DNA of 64,000 nucleotides. Source: Bimuria novae-zelandiae CBS 107.79. Taxonomy: Eukaryota; Ascomycota; Dothideomycetes; Pleosporales; Didymosphaeriaceae. The stretch covers positions 132,367 through 196,366 of the forward strand of contig ML976766.1 of NCBI GenBank assembly GCA_010015655.1, read 5' to 3'. The notes beneath the pieces are model-generated. The model was not told the DNA's origin and ran no database searches. It saw only the letters and a list, made by a program, of their open reading frames with translations. Of this stretch, positions 24,056 through 35,600 are shown one piece after another. Within the stretch, counting starts at the first letter, position 1, and each line of letters opens with the position of its first letter. The position numbers were made by a program, and so were the translations under genes.

Positions 24056-24258
24056 TTACTGTGGTATCCGGCGAAAGTAGTGTCAGTGGGGCTGTGGCGT
24101 TGCGTCTTGAAACATAGACATAAGGCTGGATAGGAGTGTGAGAGCCAATCAATTCTGCTTATTCATAAGTAGCAACCAATAGGTACCCTTTTATACGTAC
24201 AGACACACGCACAGACCTTCGTCTCCACCGACACTACTTCCGCCGGATACCACAGTAA
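24056..24258. mobile_element. MITE-like element with 34-bp terminal inverted repeats
   Basis: The arms at 24056-24089 and 24225-24258 are inverted copies differing at two positions. The inner start CTGTGGTATCCGGCG is preceded by TA, and the mirror end is followed by TA, as expected for a Tc1/mariner-type TA target duplication. The interior (about 135 bp) has no ORF. The non-autonomous DNA transposon call is inference from structure; no transposase of this type is in the window. Confidence 0.65.
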
Positions 24259-24313
24259 ACCCGCTCCCGGTTTGCGCGGATTTCGACACAAGGCTACTGC
24301 CCCTTATTTTGCA

Positions 24314-24848
24314 ACGGCAAATGACGGCCTTACCACTTCTTGGCGTAATAATTCCCCGTTTACCACTGTTTCCAATACACTACCACCTTTGTGGCCGTGC
24401 GCCCAAAATGGACCGGAATACCACGGTTTTTGACCCATATGCAACTGTTTTGATAGAACAATAGCTACAGCCTTGCAAAAGAAGGGATAGGACAGAATCT
24501 GTACTACGATAGTCGTCCCATGTTGTTTTCAAGGTAGTTACGACTTCTTGCCATTCACATTAGAACGCGCTGGGCCTCAAATCGTATTGGATGCGTCAGT
24601 GCTGTTGGCGGCCTAGTCGCTGGGGAGCGATGGTCCATATGGGAGCGACTGCGTATAAGCTGGGGAAGCGACCGCCCCTAAAGCCTAGGGGCAGCCGCTT
24701 GTTAGGACAGGTTCGCTAAATTTTAGTGGGTCCAAAACCGTGGTATTTCAGTCCATTTCCGTCGCACAGCCACAATGGTAGGAGTGTATTGGAAACAGTG
24801 GTAAACGGGGAATTATTACGCTAAGAAGTGGTGGCGGTCATTTGCCGT
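24314..24848. mobile_element. Foldback-type element with about 122-bp inverted arms
   Basis: The left arm 24314-24437 and right arm 24727-24848 are inverted copies, with a 39-bp perfectly matching core and scattered differences elsewhere. They flank a 289-bp spacer without a long ORF. The bases just outside are ATTTTGCA on the left and ATTTTGGT on the right, a possible imperfect 8-bp target duplication. This could be a non-autonomous hAT-like or foldback element; no transposase is present. Confidence 0.65.
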
Positions 24849-24972
24849 ATTTTGGTAAGAACATCATGCACAAAATAACCATTAGTCAGCTTCAGAGGAG
24901 CTGTTGGATCGATTTTCTACTGTCATACTGGGCCTTAAGCAAGGCTTTTGTTTTTCGGTTTGGACTCGGTAC

Positions 24973-25030
24973 GTTGAATTTGTTTAAGACGAGATGATTG
25001 TGTTGAATTTGCTTAAGACGAGATGATTAT
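24973..25030. repeat. 29-bp tandem duplication
   Basis: Two adjacent copies, 24973-25001 and 25002-25030, differ at two positions. Both contain TTAAGACGAGATGATT. They lie about 300 bp upstream of the MFS start. Confidence 0.85.
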
Positions 25031-25331
25031 GTCAGCTTTATAGACATTGTCGCGTTTCTTAGTTGCCGTGTGTCATGGTCTGTCCAGGTCGCTGGAAACT
25101 GACAGAAAGCTTGTCGCCGAACCTCCGCTCCATTTGTATGGTCCAAAAAAAGCTAAGACGATTTGCCTAAGGCCAGGAATGACTATGGCTTTCTTGCCGT
25201 GAAGCTGTTTCACAAAATGCGATAATAGTACAAGTTTAGGCTGCCCTGGCCACGCTACCTATTTCTTTATACTTTTCGCTCGTACTGATTTTCTATTCTT
25301 TTTTTGTGTGAGGTGGCGCATTCCTTCTACC

Positions 25332-27163
25332 ATGTCGTACAACAAAGCCGAAACCGACGACGTTGAGCTCGAGCCGTTAGTCTCTAAGACAGAGTCCGAA
25401 GAGGCAGAACTCCACTATGTGACCGGCCTTAGGCTATTCCTGGTGGTCGCGAGTGTTTCGATCAATACATTCCTTTTGCTGCTTGATCATAGTGTACTCA
25501 GCACTGCTATACCACACATCACGAGCCAGTTCCACTCGCTTCCGGATGTTGGATGGTATAGTGGTGCGTACCATCTAGCTGCGTGAGTTCAAGGTTGCAC
25601 ACTTGGTTTCGGGCCGGACACGAACATTGCTGACCGTATGCGCAGTGCGGCCTTCCAACCTCTCAGCGGCAAGTTTTACACTCATTTGAAGGTCAAACAT
25701 GTCTTTCTAGCACACCTTTCCTTGTTTCAACTCGGCTCCCTTGTTTGCGCGATGGCGATGAGCTCAAAAATGCTCATCGCCGGACGTGCCCTGGCGGGTT
25801 TGGGCGCAGCCGGGCTGATGAACGGGGGTCTTAACATCATTACCAACTCTTCGCCTCTGGAGAAGCGGCCGTTGTATACCGGAATCATGATCGGAATTGG
25901 GCGGATGGGCCTAGTCTCAGGTCCGCTGATCGGTGGAGCATTAACAGAACATGCAACCTGGCGCTGGTGTAAGTCGTCCATACCTACTTGCTTTGTGCCT
26001 AACCTCATATACTCATGTGCTGCATCAGGCTTCTGCATGAACCTGCCAATTGGTGCAGTCACTGCTGCTATGCTCACCCTCATCCACATCCCTGAACCGA
26101 ACCCCAAAGCGCCCTACTCATTCTCTCTTGTGCGAGACCTCGTCCTCCACAAGCTAGATCTTCCCGGCTTCGCTCTTTTCGCACCGGCATGTGTAATGCT
26201 GCTTCTCGCGCTCCAGCTTGGCGGCGGAGGCTCCCATGATTGGAATAGCGCCACAGTGATCGGACTGTTTATTGGCGCCGGTGTCACAGCAGCCATATTC
26301 ATCGCATGGGAAGCAAAGAGTGGTGAAAAGGCTATGATCCCAGGATCGCTGTTCAAGAATAGGATCATGTTGACGTCGATTGGACAGGCGATCGGACTAG
26401 GGGTTTGCACCTTTGTAGGAAGCCTGTGGCTACCGACGTACTTCCAGAGTGTGAAGGGCGCAGGGCCGGCAGAAAGTGGAGTAAGTGTGCTGCCGCAGAT
26501 TCTGAGCCAGCTTTTCGTCGGCGTCGGTTCGGGAGCAGCAGTCTCGAAAATGGGATACTACCTTCCATGGGCAGCGTTTAGCGGCGCCATGGTTGCTATC
26601 GGAAATGGCCTCTTGTCGACACTGAACCAGTACACAAGCCCAGCGAAATGGATCTGCTATCTTATCGTTCTAGGCGTCGGTCGAGGTGCAGGTACGCAGA
26701 TGGTGAGTCTCTATTGATCTGCCATAATTTTCGGTTCTCAACGTTTGACTAGGCTTTCGTGGCAGCACAGGCAGCACTTCCGACGCGCCTGATCCCGGTC
26801 TCTCTCGCCTTTCTCATCTTCATCCAGAATCTTACCGCAGCTATCTTTCTCGTCGTGGCCAACACGATCTTTACGCAATCCCTCATCAAGAAGCTCGGTC
26901 AGTATTCCCCTTCCGTCCCTACCCAGGCGGCTTTGGATGCGGGCTCCAGTGCCGATGCGGTGAAGAAGCTCGTCGCGCCTGACAAGCCTTGGGAGATGGA
27001 GGGTGTCTTGAATGCTTACGGCGAGAGTTTGAAGAACATTTGGCTGATGCTGGTGGCCTTTGCGTGCCTGTCATTTATTTCCGCGTTTGGGATGGGATGG
27101 ATTGACGTGAGGAAGAAGAAAGGAGGTGAAGACTCAGAAAAGCAAAGATATGGCGACGAATGA
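25332..27163 (+). CDS. MFS transporter, DHA2-like (14-TMS) drug/metabolite efflux
   Basis: A proton-driven exporter of the plasma membrane or vacuole by family. Exons are 25332-25582, 25646-25968, 26029-26702 and 26753-27163 (introns 63, 60 and 50 bp), 552 residues. The acidic cytosolic N-terminus is followed by TM1, [17 protein letters not shown] (the DHA2 LDxTIVxxAxP region with Ser-Val in place of Thr-Ile), [21 protein letters not shown], and the antiporter-like stretch [22 protein letters not shown]. The C-terminus is a Lys/Glu-rich tail. ATG 25332 is chosen; the frame extends to GTG 25308 only. Substrate is unknown. Its 3' end lies 115 bp from the hAT target site. Confidence 0.92.
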
Positions 27164-27334
27164 GAGGAGACAGTGTGCGAGCACATGGCGGGCTTGCCTT
27201 GCAGACTCCATATAGACTGGTTGTAATAGAAAGCGCCAATCCGAATGTCATAGGTTTTAACCCTTATGCATGGAGCAATTCAATGTAGGGATGTGCCGAT
27301 ACCGTATTTTTCAGTGTATCCCTGTATATACGGT

Positions 27335-27400
27335 GGCTGGCGAGATTTGTCCCCAACGTTTTGAGATTTGTCCCCAAGATGAGATTTGTCCCCAACGCTA
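27335..27400 (+). repeat. MULE left terminal inverted repeat
   Basis: 66 bp, identical as an inverted copy to 30138-30203. It contains three direct copies of GAGATTTGTCCCCA separated by short spacers. Confidence 0.97.
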
Positions 27401-30137
27401 GTGATAGCGAAAGTTACTGCCTCAACTTAGTTTAGCGCGTAATTTATGGACGCGACACCATCGCGACACCACGCGTCTCTACTTCAGATAGATAGCTTTT
27501 GAGGAGGGAGGTGGTAACTCATTCTCCTGTTCACAGACAACATGGAAGATATAACCCCACCTCCAGACCTGCTCTACGGCTCCCATGAAGAAGCATATGA
27601 CGCGCTTAAGACGCATGGTATACAGCATGGCTACGGCTTCGTCCTTAAGCGGAGCTGGCCTCACAATTTAATTGTAAAGACGCGTTACTACTACCACTAC
27701 GACCGCTTTAGGAGTAACTTCCAGTTAATTGCAAAGGTTCTAAGCATAAGCACACGGTCAACAGGATATCCCTTTAAGCTTGTTGTCTTTAAGATGAAGG
27801 ATAGCGGCCAATAGAAGCTAGAGGTCTAGGATAAACGTTATAATTATCTTTAATCTATCAATCCTAGCGCGCATAATGTCTACCGCAAGCGTACATTAGC
27901 ATAAAAGGAGGTAATTAAGTTAATGACCTATGCTGGGGTGCGGCCGATGCAGATACTGGCTATAATTTAAAAAGAAGACCAAGATACGCTAGTCTCTGCG
28001 ATCGACATCCGAAGCGAGAGGAAAGCAATTCGAGAGAAACACTTAAACGGGAGGAGTTCTATTGAGACACTACTGGATGATCTATCTACTGGGGACTGGA
28101 TCTTCGCTGTGAAGAAAGACGATTATAATCGCGTACAGAATCTCTTCTTCGCCCATTAAAAGCAAGTGGAGCTACTTCTTGCTAATTCCGATGTACTACT
28201 AATGGACTGTACATACCGGACGAATAGATATAAACTTCCGCTACTGCATATCCTTGGCTGCACCAACCTATAGACCTTCTTCTCTGCAGGTTTCTGCTTC
28301 CTTAGCAGTGAAACGCAAGCAGACTACCACTGGGCTATTGCGAACTTTCTTCTTAAGATAGAAGTACAACTACCACGGGTATTTATTAGCGATTAGGAAG
28401 AGGCTTTGAAGATAGTAGCTCGCTCGCTACTCCTAGGAGTCCCTTAACTACTATGCGTATGGCACATTAACAAGAACGTCCAGACGAAGGCCTAGCAGAC
28501 CTGGCGGGACGCCGATGGCGGGATAAAAGAGGAGAAGCAAAAGATTGCTAAAGACCGGGCTGCGTTTATAAAGCGATAGACTTAGGTGCGTCCGACACTT
28601 TAAGAAGGCTATTATATTAAGCTGCATATTCTAACTATAGCAGCTTGTCTATGCGAAGAGGCCGCTAGAGTTCCAGTTAAAGTGGAACGACCTAATCAAA
28701 GACTATATCTACTAGCAGGAACTATGTAGATACTTGTAAGAGAACTAATACCTCACCCGTACTAAGTGGGCAGCTGCCTGGACCTCAAACCACCGCCACT
28801 ATAACACGATTACAAGCTCGCCTGTAGAAGGGATGCATAAGGTGTTAAAGGACTACCTAATGACCTCTAGAGGCGACTTGTTGCGCGTTGTTGAGCGGAT
28901 TGAACAGATAGTGAAGAGTCAACATAACAAGTACAAGAAGGACCTTGCTTCGTCTAAGCATAGCGTTAAGTTTAAGCATAGGCTAGAGGTAATGCCGTTC
29001 CTGCCTTCTGGCATTCACGATATTCTAACACCACCGGCGATCGAGCGCATTAGGCAACAGGATCTGTTGCGCTAATAGGAGCAGAGACAACGACGCGGCG
29101 GTCACCCTTGTTCTGGCCTCTTCGAGAAGATAAACGGTCTCTTATGCCGCTATACGCTGCAAGAAGTAGTGATAGCTAGGTCGACGCTAAGGCTAAACCA
29201 CCTTTACGATGACTATTGGCGCTATTAACGCGAGCAAGGGCCATTAGTTCGTCTATCCCTAAGGCTATACTATTCTGTTCTAGAGCCGCTACCTGCTCAA
29301 ACGCGAGGTGGCCCGAGGAGGAATGAGGTATTAACTCGCCAAGATCTATTAGCATTCGAACGACGTGTACCGCCTTCCTCTTCTTAGTTTCAACCTTCTT
29401 ATGATCCTCATGATCTGACACTCGCTGAAGTTCTGCGACAAGTGAGTACATCTGTCACTGTATCGGCTCCCACTTCTGTAGTAAACGCGGGCCCTGTGAC
29501 TACATGTATATCTCTATCGATCCCTGCACCTGCCCCTACGCCTAGTGTTGTATACCCTCGCTCGTCTCCGCCTGTGGCTGTTGCAGTGTCTGTCACGGTA
29601 GCATCGCCTCCAGGCTGGCGGGCTCCGTCATTACAAGAATTTCTTGCTGATATCGAGAATCGACGGTCTCAAGCTGTTATGTATCAGTATAACGACATGT
29701 TCGCAGCGAACAACTTCTTGGTAGAAACAGGACAGGAAGACGATCCAGTAGAGTTGGTTAAAGCACGGAACATGGCTCTTGCTACAGAAGGGCTTTTCGC
29801 TTCCTGTACTCCGACCATGGCCTGGAACTATCATTTCGGAGATATGGAGGCGTTCTACGCTGAGAGGTTTGCGCAGGTTGATGCTCAAAATGCGCTCTTT
29901 GAGCCTCAGGATGCACTCCTTGAGCCCAGAGATGAGCCTGCGCAGCGACCCAAGCGGGCCGCAGCAATAGCAGCTCCAGATGCATGGAAAGCTCTTAGCC
30001 CGCGCAAGAGACATCGACGTCAGTAGGAGATAGTCTCATCATATGTACATTTATCGTCAGGCGTTACCTGGTTGTTCAGTCTGCACTGCTGTGCATTTTG
30101 ATTATTGTAATTTATTTGGCACTATTCGAAGTGTGGT

Positions 30138-30203
30138 TAGCGTTGGGGACAAATCTCATCTTGGGGACAAATCTCAAAACGTTGGGGACAAATCTCGCCA
30201 GCC
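30138..30203 (-). repeat. MULE right terminal inverted repeat
   Basis: 66 bp, the exact reverse complement of 27335-27400, with the same three internal 14-bp repeats. Confidence 0.97.
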
Positions 30204-32657
30204 ATATACGGTATCTTGTATAATACCGTATTTACGGTATTATCGTACATTCTTGGCAAAGTGAATTGAGCCAATCAGTGCCTTTCTCGGCCCTATGATC
30301 ACGTGCAGAATTAGATACAATTAAAGCTATAGATGCTGGGTATCTTCAGGATCCCCAGAGTGCTCTTCTTATACTTATTTGGCTAGGTAATTGAGCAAAA
30401 GCTGCTTATCTTTATAGTCGTCGACGTTAATTTGTTCGGGCACCTTAGAGGCGTCGAAGTACTAAGCACCCTTAGCCAAAATAGAGTTACGGATCTGTAG
30501 ATTGTAAAAGCAAAACACTAGCTTTTCGACCTATTTATTAACGAGACAATTCTAAACTTTATTATAAAGAAATCCGTGCTCGCTCTAGTTACGTTTAGCT
30601 ACTCTAGTTGTGGGGTTAATGCTAAGAGCGTAGATGGCAAGTTCTTTAAGCTCGTTGGTGCAGCTTTGTATGCGCCACCACTCCGCCGGATCGGTGTAAT
30701 CCTCGAAGCTTTGCCAGGATAAATCAGTACCGCACTTCTCGAAGGCGCCTTGACGATAGAGCACATCCATAAGCTCTTTATAGAGCGCTGCGGCATGCCT
30801 GGCGTTGCCCTGCGTCGGCGGGTACTGCTGGGCGATGTATTCGCCCACTTCCATCTGCATCTTGTGAGTGACCGCCACAGGCAATTCTCGCCGCGCAAGA
30901 GGGTCGCATATATACGAAATCGTGCCGAGAGGATGGTGGACCTGCTGGAATCGGTTTCGAAGCGTATTTTGGACGTCTTCTCGCGGCAAAGTTGTGTGGA
31001 GAGTGACGGAGGTGAGCAAGTAGATGAAGCTGGCATATAGCCGTGAGAATTTCGGCCGAGTACTCTCGAGCGCCAGGGCTACTTTTGTAAAGGGCACTAG
31101 AAAGCTCCGCAGCCTTTGCAACTTCTCCTACTAACGTACGTCGCTTATAATTACTATAACCTTATAGAATTGCTGTTTCTGCGTCTGCTGGGTTATAATA
31201 GAGGTTACCATCGGATTCTGCACCACTGAAAGTATCCAGTCGCGATTCTCCAGCACCAAATTAATAGTATTGAACTTGCCTTGCCAGCGAGTGTTTCCTG
31301 GCAGCTGCAGCGCTTTCCGCCGCACCTAAGGCCTGGCAGCCTCGTCCAGCATGCCTATAAGTAAACTAAACTATCTAAAGAACTTGCTAACGTTCTTTAC
31401 AGCGTCGAAAATTACCCTAAAGTCGCCTATTTTAAAGAAGTTAGTAACGTAGAAGTTAATAATATAAGAGGCGCACCCTAATATTAGATAGTTAGGCATA
31501 GCTTTAGTAAGTAAACCCTGCGCCGCCTTTATGTTAGAGGCATTATTAAGGCAAATAGTAGTAATACTAAGCTTATTAACGTCCTTAGCTACCTTAAGAA
31601 TCCCTTTAGCTAGGTTCTCGGCGTTGTAACGCTCCGCTAACGTATATAAAGTCTTTAGAAAGATCTTATATTCTTAGATTACTATTAGGTAATTAATAGC
31701 TGCCTCGCCGCGTATATTTATCTAGCTATTACTAACTAGCGTTATTTACCGCCCGGCCTTCTCGAGCACGGCTTTTATATCACGCTTTATTTAGCTATAA
31801 ATAGAGTCTAGTAACGTCGTGGCAATTACCTTATGGCCTGGCGGAGTGTAGGGCGGGCGCAAGAAGTTCAGAAATTAACGGAATGCAGGATTTTTAACCT
31901 ATAGCATCTTAGTAAGTTTCTCTACTTAAGGCAAGCTACAAGAGCTTATAAAGCTAAAGGGTACTCTAAAGCTATATATAGCCTCCGCGAGTAGTAGATC
32001 TACCTTTTTAAAGTCTATTTTACTTATACGTAGCGTCTCTGTTAGTAGCTGTAATTAACGCTTAGATGGCATCTGAGGGTTGCTATTAACCTTATATAGC
32101 TTATATTTCTCCCGCGAAAGCTTTGGGCATTTAGCCATGTGCTCGCGGAGACGTACGAGGCTTTTGTTATGCCATTGTTTAGAGCAAAATCGACATGTTA
32201 CAATGGCCCGGAGGCCCTCGAAGGTGACCTCGACGTCCTCGCTTTCGAACGCAGTACGCGGCATTTAATAAATATTATTAATTAATAATAATAAAGTACT
32301 AAGATAATGCTTAAAGGACAAGATAAGTAATCTAGATACAAGCTCTAAATAAAGTTAGCCCCTAAAGTCATTTTCGGCAGCATTTACCCGCCTTAGCATA
32401 TGGATCTAATCCTACGATACGCGTATCGGTATCGTACGGTACGAAAAATACGGTATTCCGTATTGTACGGCCCATCCCTAATTCAATGGTCACTGTCCTA
32501 GACTGTCCGTGAGAGGTGGCCTGCCTGTAGCCGAGGCAATGCATTTTAGCGGGCCCGTGCGCGCTTGCAGGGGTACCCCTGTCGAAAATAATTCCTCGAA
32601 CTTTTGGCCTTGATGCGCACCAGCGTTGGAAAGCGTGTGACGGCCACAACACACAAG

Positions 32658-35600
32658 ATGGGGAAAAGATCAGTATTCGAGGCCAATCCCAAGGCCGCTC
32701 ACACCGGTCACCATGCGAAGCGACAGCGCGTTGATGGCTCATATGACCGGGAGCTGCCAGCAGGCAAAGTGGAGGAAGTGATCTCGACGCAACAGCTGCA
32801 AAGGTCCCTCGTGTTCGACCAGGGCGACGTCCGCTCACTACGGGAAGGTACGATGCTGGAAAGATCTCGTGTGTGCTCTTAGCTAACCTGCAAAGGTCTT
32901 CAATCGTTCAAAAGGTTTCTCGATTCGATCTTATACTCGACCGAACAAGACGAGCTACCCCGCAAGCGCGCCATACTGCGAGAGTTCCTCGACACACAGA
33001 AAGAAAAGGGCAAAGATGCAAAGGATACGGTACTGCTACCGCAGTTTATCCAAGCGTGGGACTATGCCGCCGAAACCAACTTTGACATGTTACTTGCTCA
33101 AGTAACCGCCGAGTTGGCCCTCCTTTTCAAAGTCTTCGCAACACATTCCGATTTTGAGCAGTATGGGTCACTTCTTTGCAAGACATTGCTGCAACCTTCG
33201 GTCGCCAGAAGATTTGTGCGCAACCTCTCGGCGCCGACAAATAGGGAGAATGTCATCCTTCCAGCCGTACGCTTGCTCATTGAGATGACCAAATACAAGG
33301 AAGGCGCATTTGCCAGGTCTGTCTATACGCGAAAGGACTTCACGTTCGAACCGAAGATCCTGGCGAGGAATATAGCAGCATGGAAGAACATACAAGGACA
33401 GAGTGCTGAGGAAATACAACGGAAACCCAGTGTCCGGACAGTCTCGGTCCGCTACTTGCTCGCGCATCTGAAATACCAGGACGAACGTACGAAAGCCGAA
33501 ATCTTGGCTAACAAGGACGTCATACGGGCTGTGTTCGACCATGTCACGGTGGATCCGCCTCACCTCATCTCCGAGATCCTCGACGCCTTCCGGAATCATG
33601 TATTCCTAGACAAAACCATACCCCGCGCCGTGAAGAGTCGCATCTTGAACGGGAGAGCACTTACCCACCTTGCTGGTTTATACAGATACGAAGCTCCGGA
33701 AGGCACTGTTGGTGAAGGCAAGAAGGCCCCGGACGCTCTGGCGCACGACTTCCTACGCTTAGTGTGCACGTCACCCGCTTACGGTGTAATGCTTCCTACC
33801 CAGGGATACTATCCCCAACCCAGTGATGATGACGATGGCGATGTACAAATGGACGACCTACTTGATCCTGATGGCGACTTCGGTCTGGACTTCGCCGGGC
33901 CCCAGCAACCCAGCTCTGTTCGCAATATCATCCTTTCCGAATTCTTGCAGTCGCTTCGCCCTTATGCCCATATATTGCACCAAGAGCTCGTTATCGACAT
34001 ATTCAACGCTTGCCCGGAATTAATAAGCGACTACTTCTACAAAACGAAAGATTTCAATTACGAACCAAAACTGACAGCCACGTGGATAGGGTTCTCTGCT
34101 TTTCTCTACCAGACAATCGAGATGCCTGTACCACAATATTTTGGTGCCTGGAAGGGTTACCGGGCGGGCCCTCCGCCTCTCTATAACCTTCTCCAGAGCG
34201 TGCTACCACAGCCTGTGACGCAACAGGTGCTAATCAAGTGCTTAAATAGTAACTCTGACCTCATACAGTTATTCGCCGTCCGTGTTCTGATAGTCGCATT
34301 CCACAAATTGCGGAATGTATTAAAGGAATTGGACAATGCCCGACTGTCTCGGCCAGGGCAGTCATGGTCGAACACGTCAATGAGATTAGTGAACGAGTTT
34401 AGCCAGCGATGCCCTCCAATGAAGACCATCATCACTGCTTTCAGGCAGCCAGCTTTTCAAAAAGGCTTGAAGCGAGAAGCAATTACCAGACTTCTGCGGC
34501 TATACTTCGAGGTGACGCCTCAAGTAGCACTTGAAGAGAAGTTTGACGTTTCTGTACCGCTTTGCAATGCATTGATTCAAGCAGAAAAGTTGCAAGACTC
34601 GGCAGAAGAGAAGGCTTTTTGTGTGATGGAGCTTGAGCATTGGATACAAATGGCAAGGCACTCACCTGCAATGCGCTGGTGGCAAAAGAACAGTAAGCAG
34701 ATTCACTTCCTGATACGGTATGTTTACTGACGGCACAGAAACCCTTGCACAATCGCCGTTTGTCACGTTGATTAAGCTCATAGCGTCGTCGCCGGAAAGT
34801 GAGCTCTACGCCGGCATCAAGACCCTTCTCGTCGGGATTGTCCGTGACCAGGAAATGTTCCAGGTACAGACAGCTCCGGATGCGCTCGACTCACTCATCG
34901 CCAGTCTGAGTGCATCATGCGGTCAATCAGGCTTAGTGCTGGACTTTTTGGACGACTGCTGTGCACGCTTCAGCAAGAGCCCGATCAAGTATTTTGATGA
35001 TCTTGATGCTCTTCGTGCCAAACCTCCGGCTTCAAACTCTGGCACCGGGGCTTTCAGCCCCGTAGTTCTAACACTGGTGGAGCAATGGCCCTTTAAAGGA
35101 GGAAAGTCTGAGAAAGGCAACCCTGCGGAACCGATTGCACAATGGCTGTCGAAGTTACTGTATCTTCTCAAGCTAATTGGGGAAGATGAGCACATGTTGG
35201 AGCTGGTACGCGACTCGCTGGTCCAATCGGCGGACAAGGCGTACCAGGATGTGCTCAAAGACTCTTTCCTGTGGAAAATGGGCAAAGAGAAGGTGAAGGA
35301 GGCTCTAAAACTTGCTACCGGCGCGGACTTCAGCGGTTCCGAGCGATCATCTACTTCTCCAGTCCCACGAGAACAGCCAGCAGAAGAACCTGAGAAGACG
35401 TTGCCCGCCGTTGACCTGGAGTTGCCACCGGAGGAAGATGAGAAGCACCCGGGGCTCAATCGATGGCGCAAGAAAGAGCTTGAAGAGAGTATTGAAGATG
35501 GGGACGTAGGCGACTTGTTATTATGCCTGTGCTCAAAACACGCCGAGATCCGCATTCAAGCGGTCAACAATACCCGCCAACTAATAGCGATGCTCGACAG

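Larger units (their letters stand above)
27335..30203 (+). mobile_element. Mutator-like element (MULE) nested in the hAT
   Basis: 2,869 bp with perfect 66-bp terminal inverted repeats (27335-27400, 30138-30203) and the 9-bp target duplication ATATACGGT (27326-27334, 30204-30212), as expected for MULEs. Coding remnants run left to right: a FAR1-like N-terminal segment from ATG 27542 (HGIQHGYGFVLKRSW), then the MULE transposase core near 28165-28500 (LLMDCTYRTNRYKLPLLHI, a VFISD motif and CVWHINKN). A further segment (28833-29075) and an open C-terminal frame (29442-30026, 194 codons) follow. TAA/TAG codons interrupt the core at Gln/Trp positions, so the copy is defective in protein but intact in its termini. 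Confidence 0.93.
27286..32480 (-). mobile_element. hAT DNA transposon (minus), RIP-decayed, interrupted by a MULE
   Basis: The outer ends are inverted: TAGGGATGTGCCG at 27286 and its near mirror at 32480. They are flanked by the perfect 8-bp duplication ATTCAATG (27278-27285, 32481-32488), the hAT hallmark. The minus strand encodes a BED-type zinc finger (32055-32264, CRFC...H...C), then a transposase body broken by TAA/TAG codons. The hAT dimerisation segment (30585-31121) reads EWWRIQSC, LKELAIYALSINPTTRVAKRN. Subtracting the inserted MULE and its duplication leaves about 2.3 kb, a usual hAT size. It is inactive. It fills the MFS-URB1 interval. Confidence 0.92.

Noticed and set aside
34717..34738. 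A 21-nt intron in URB1
   Set aside because: It is too short to splice and leaves the wrong frame; the donor at 34693 fits both.
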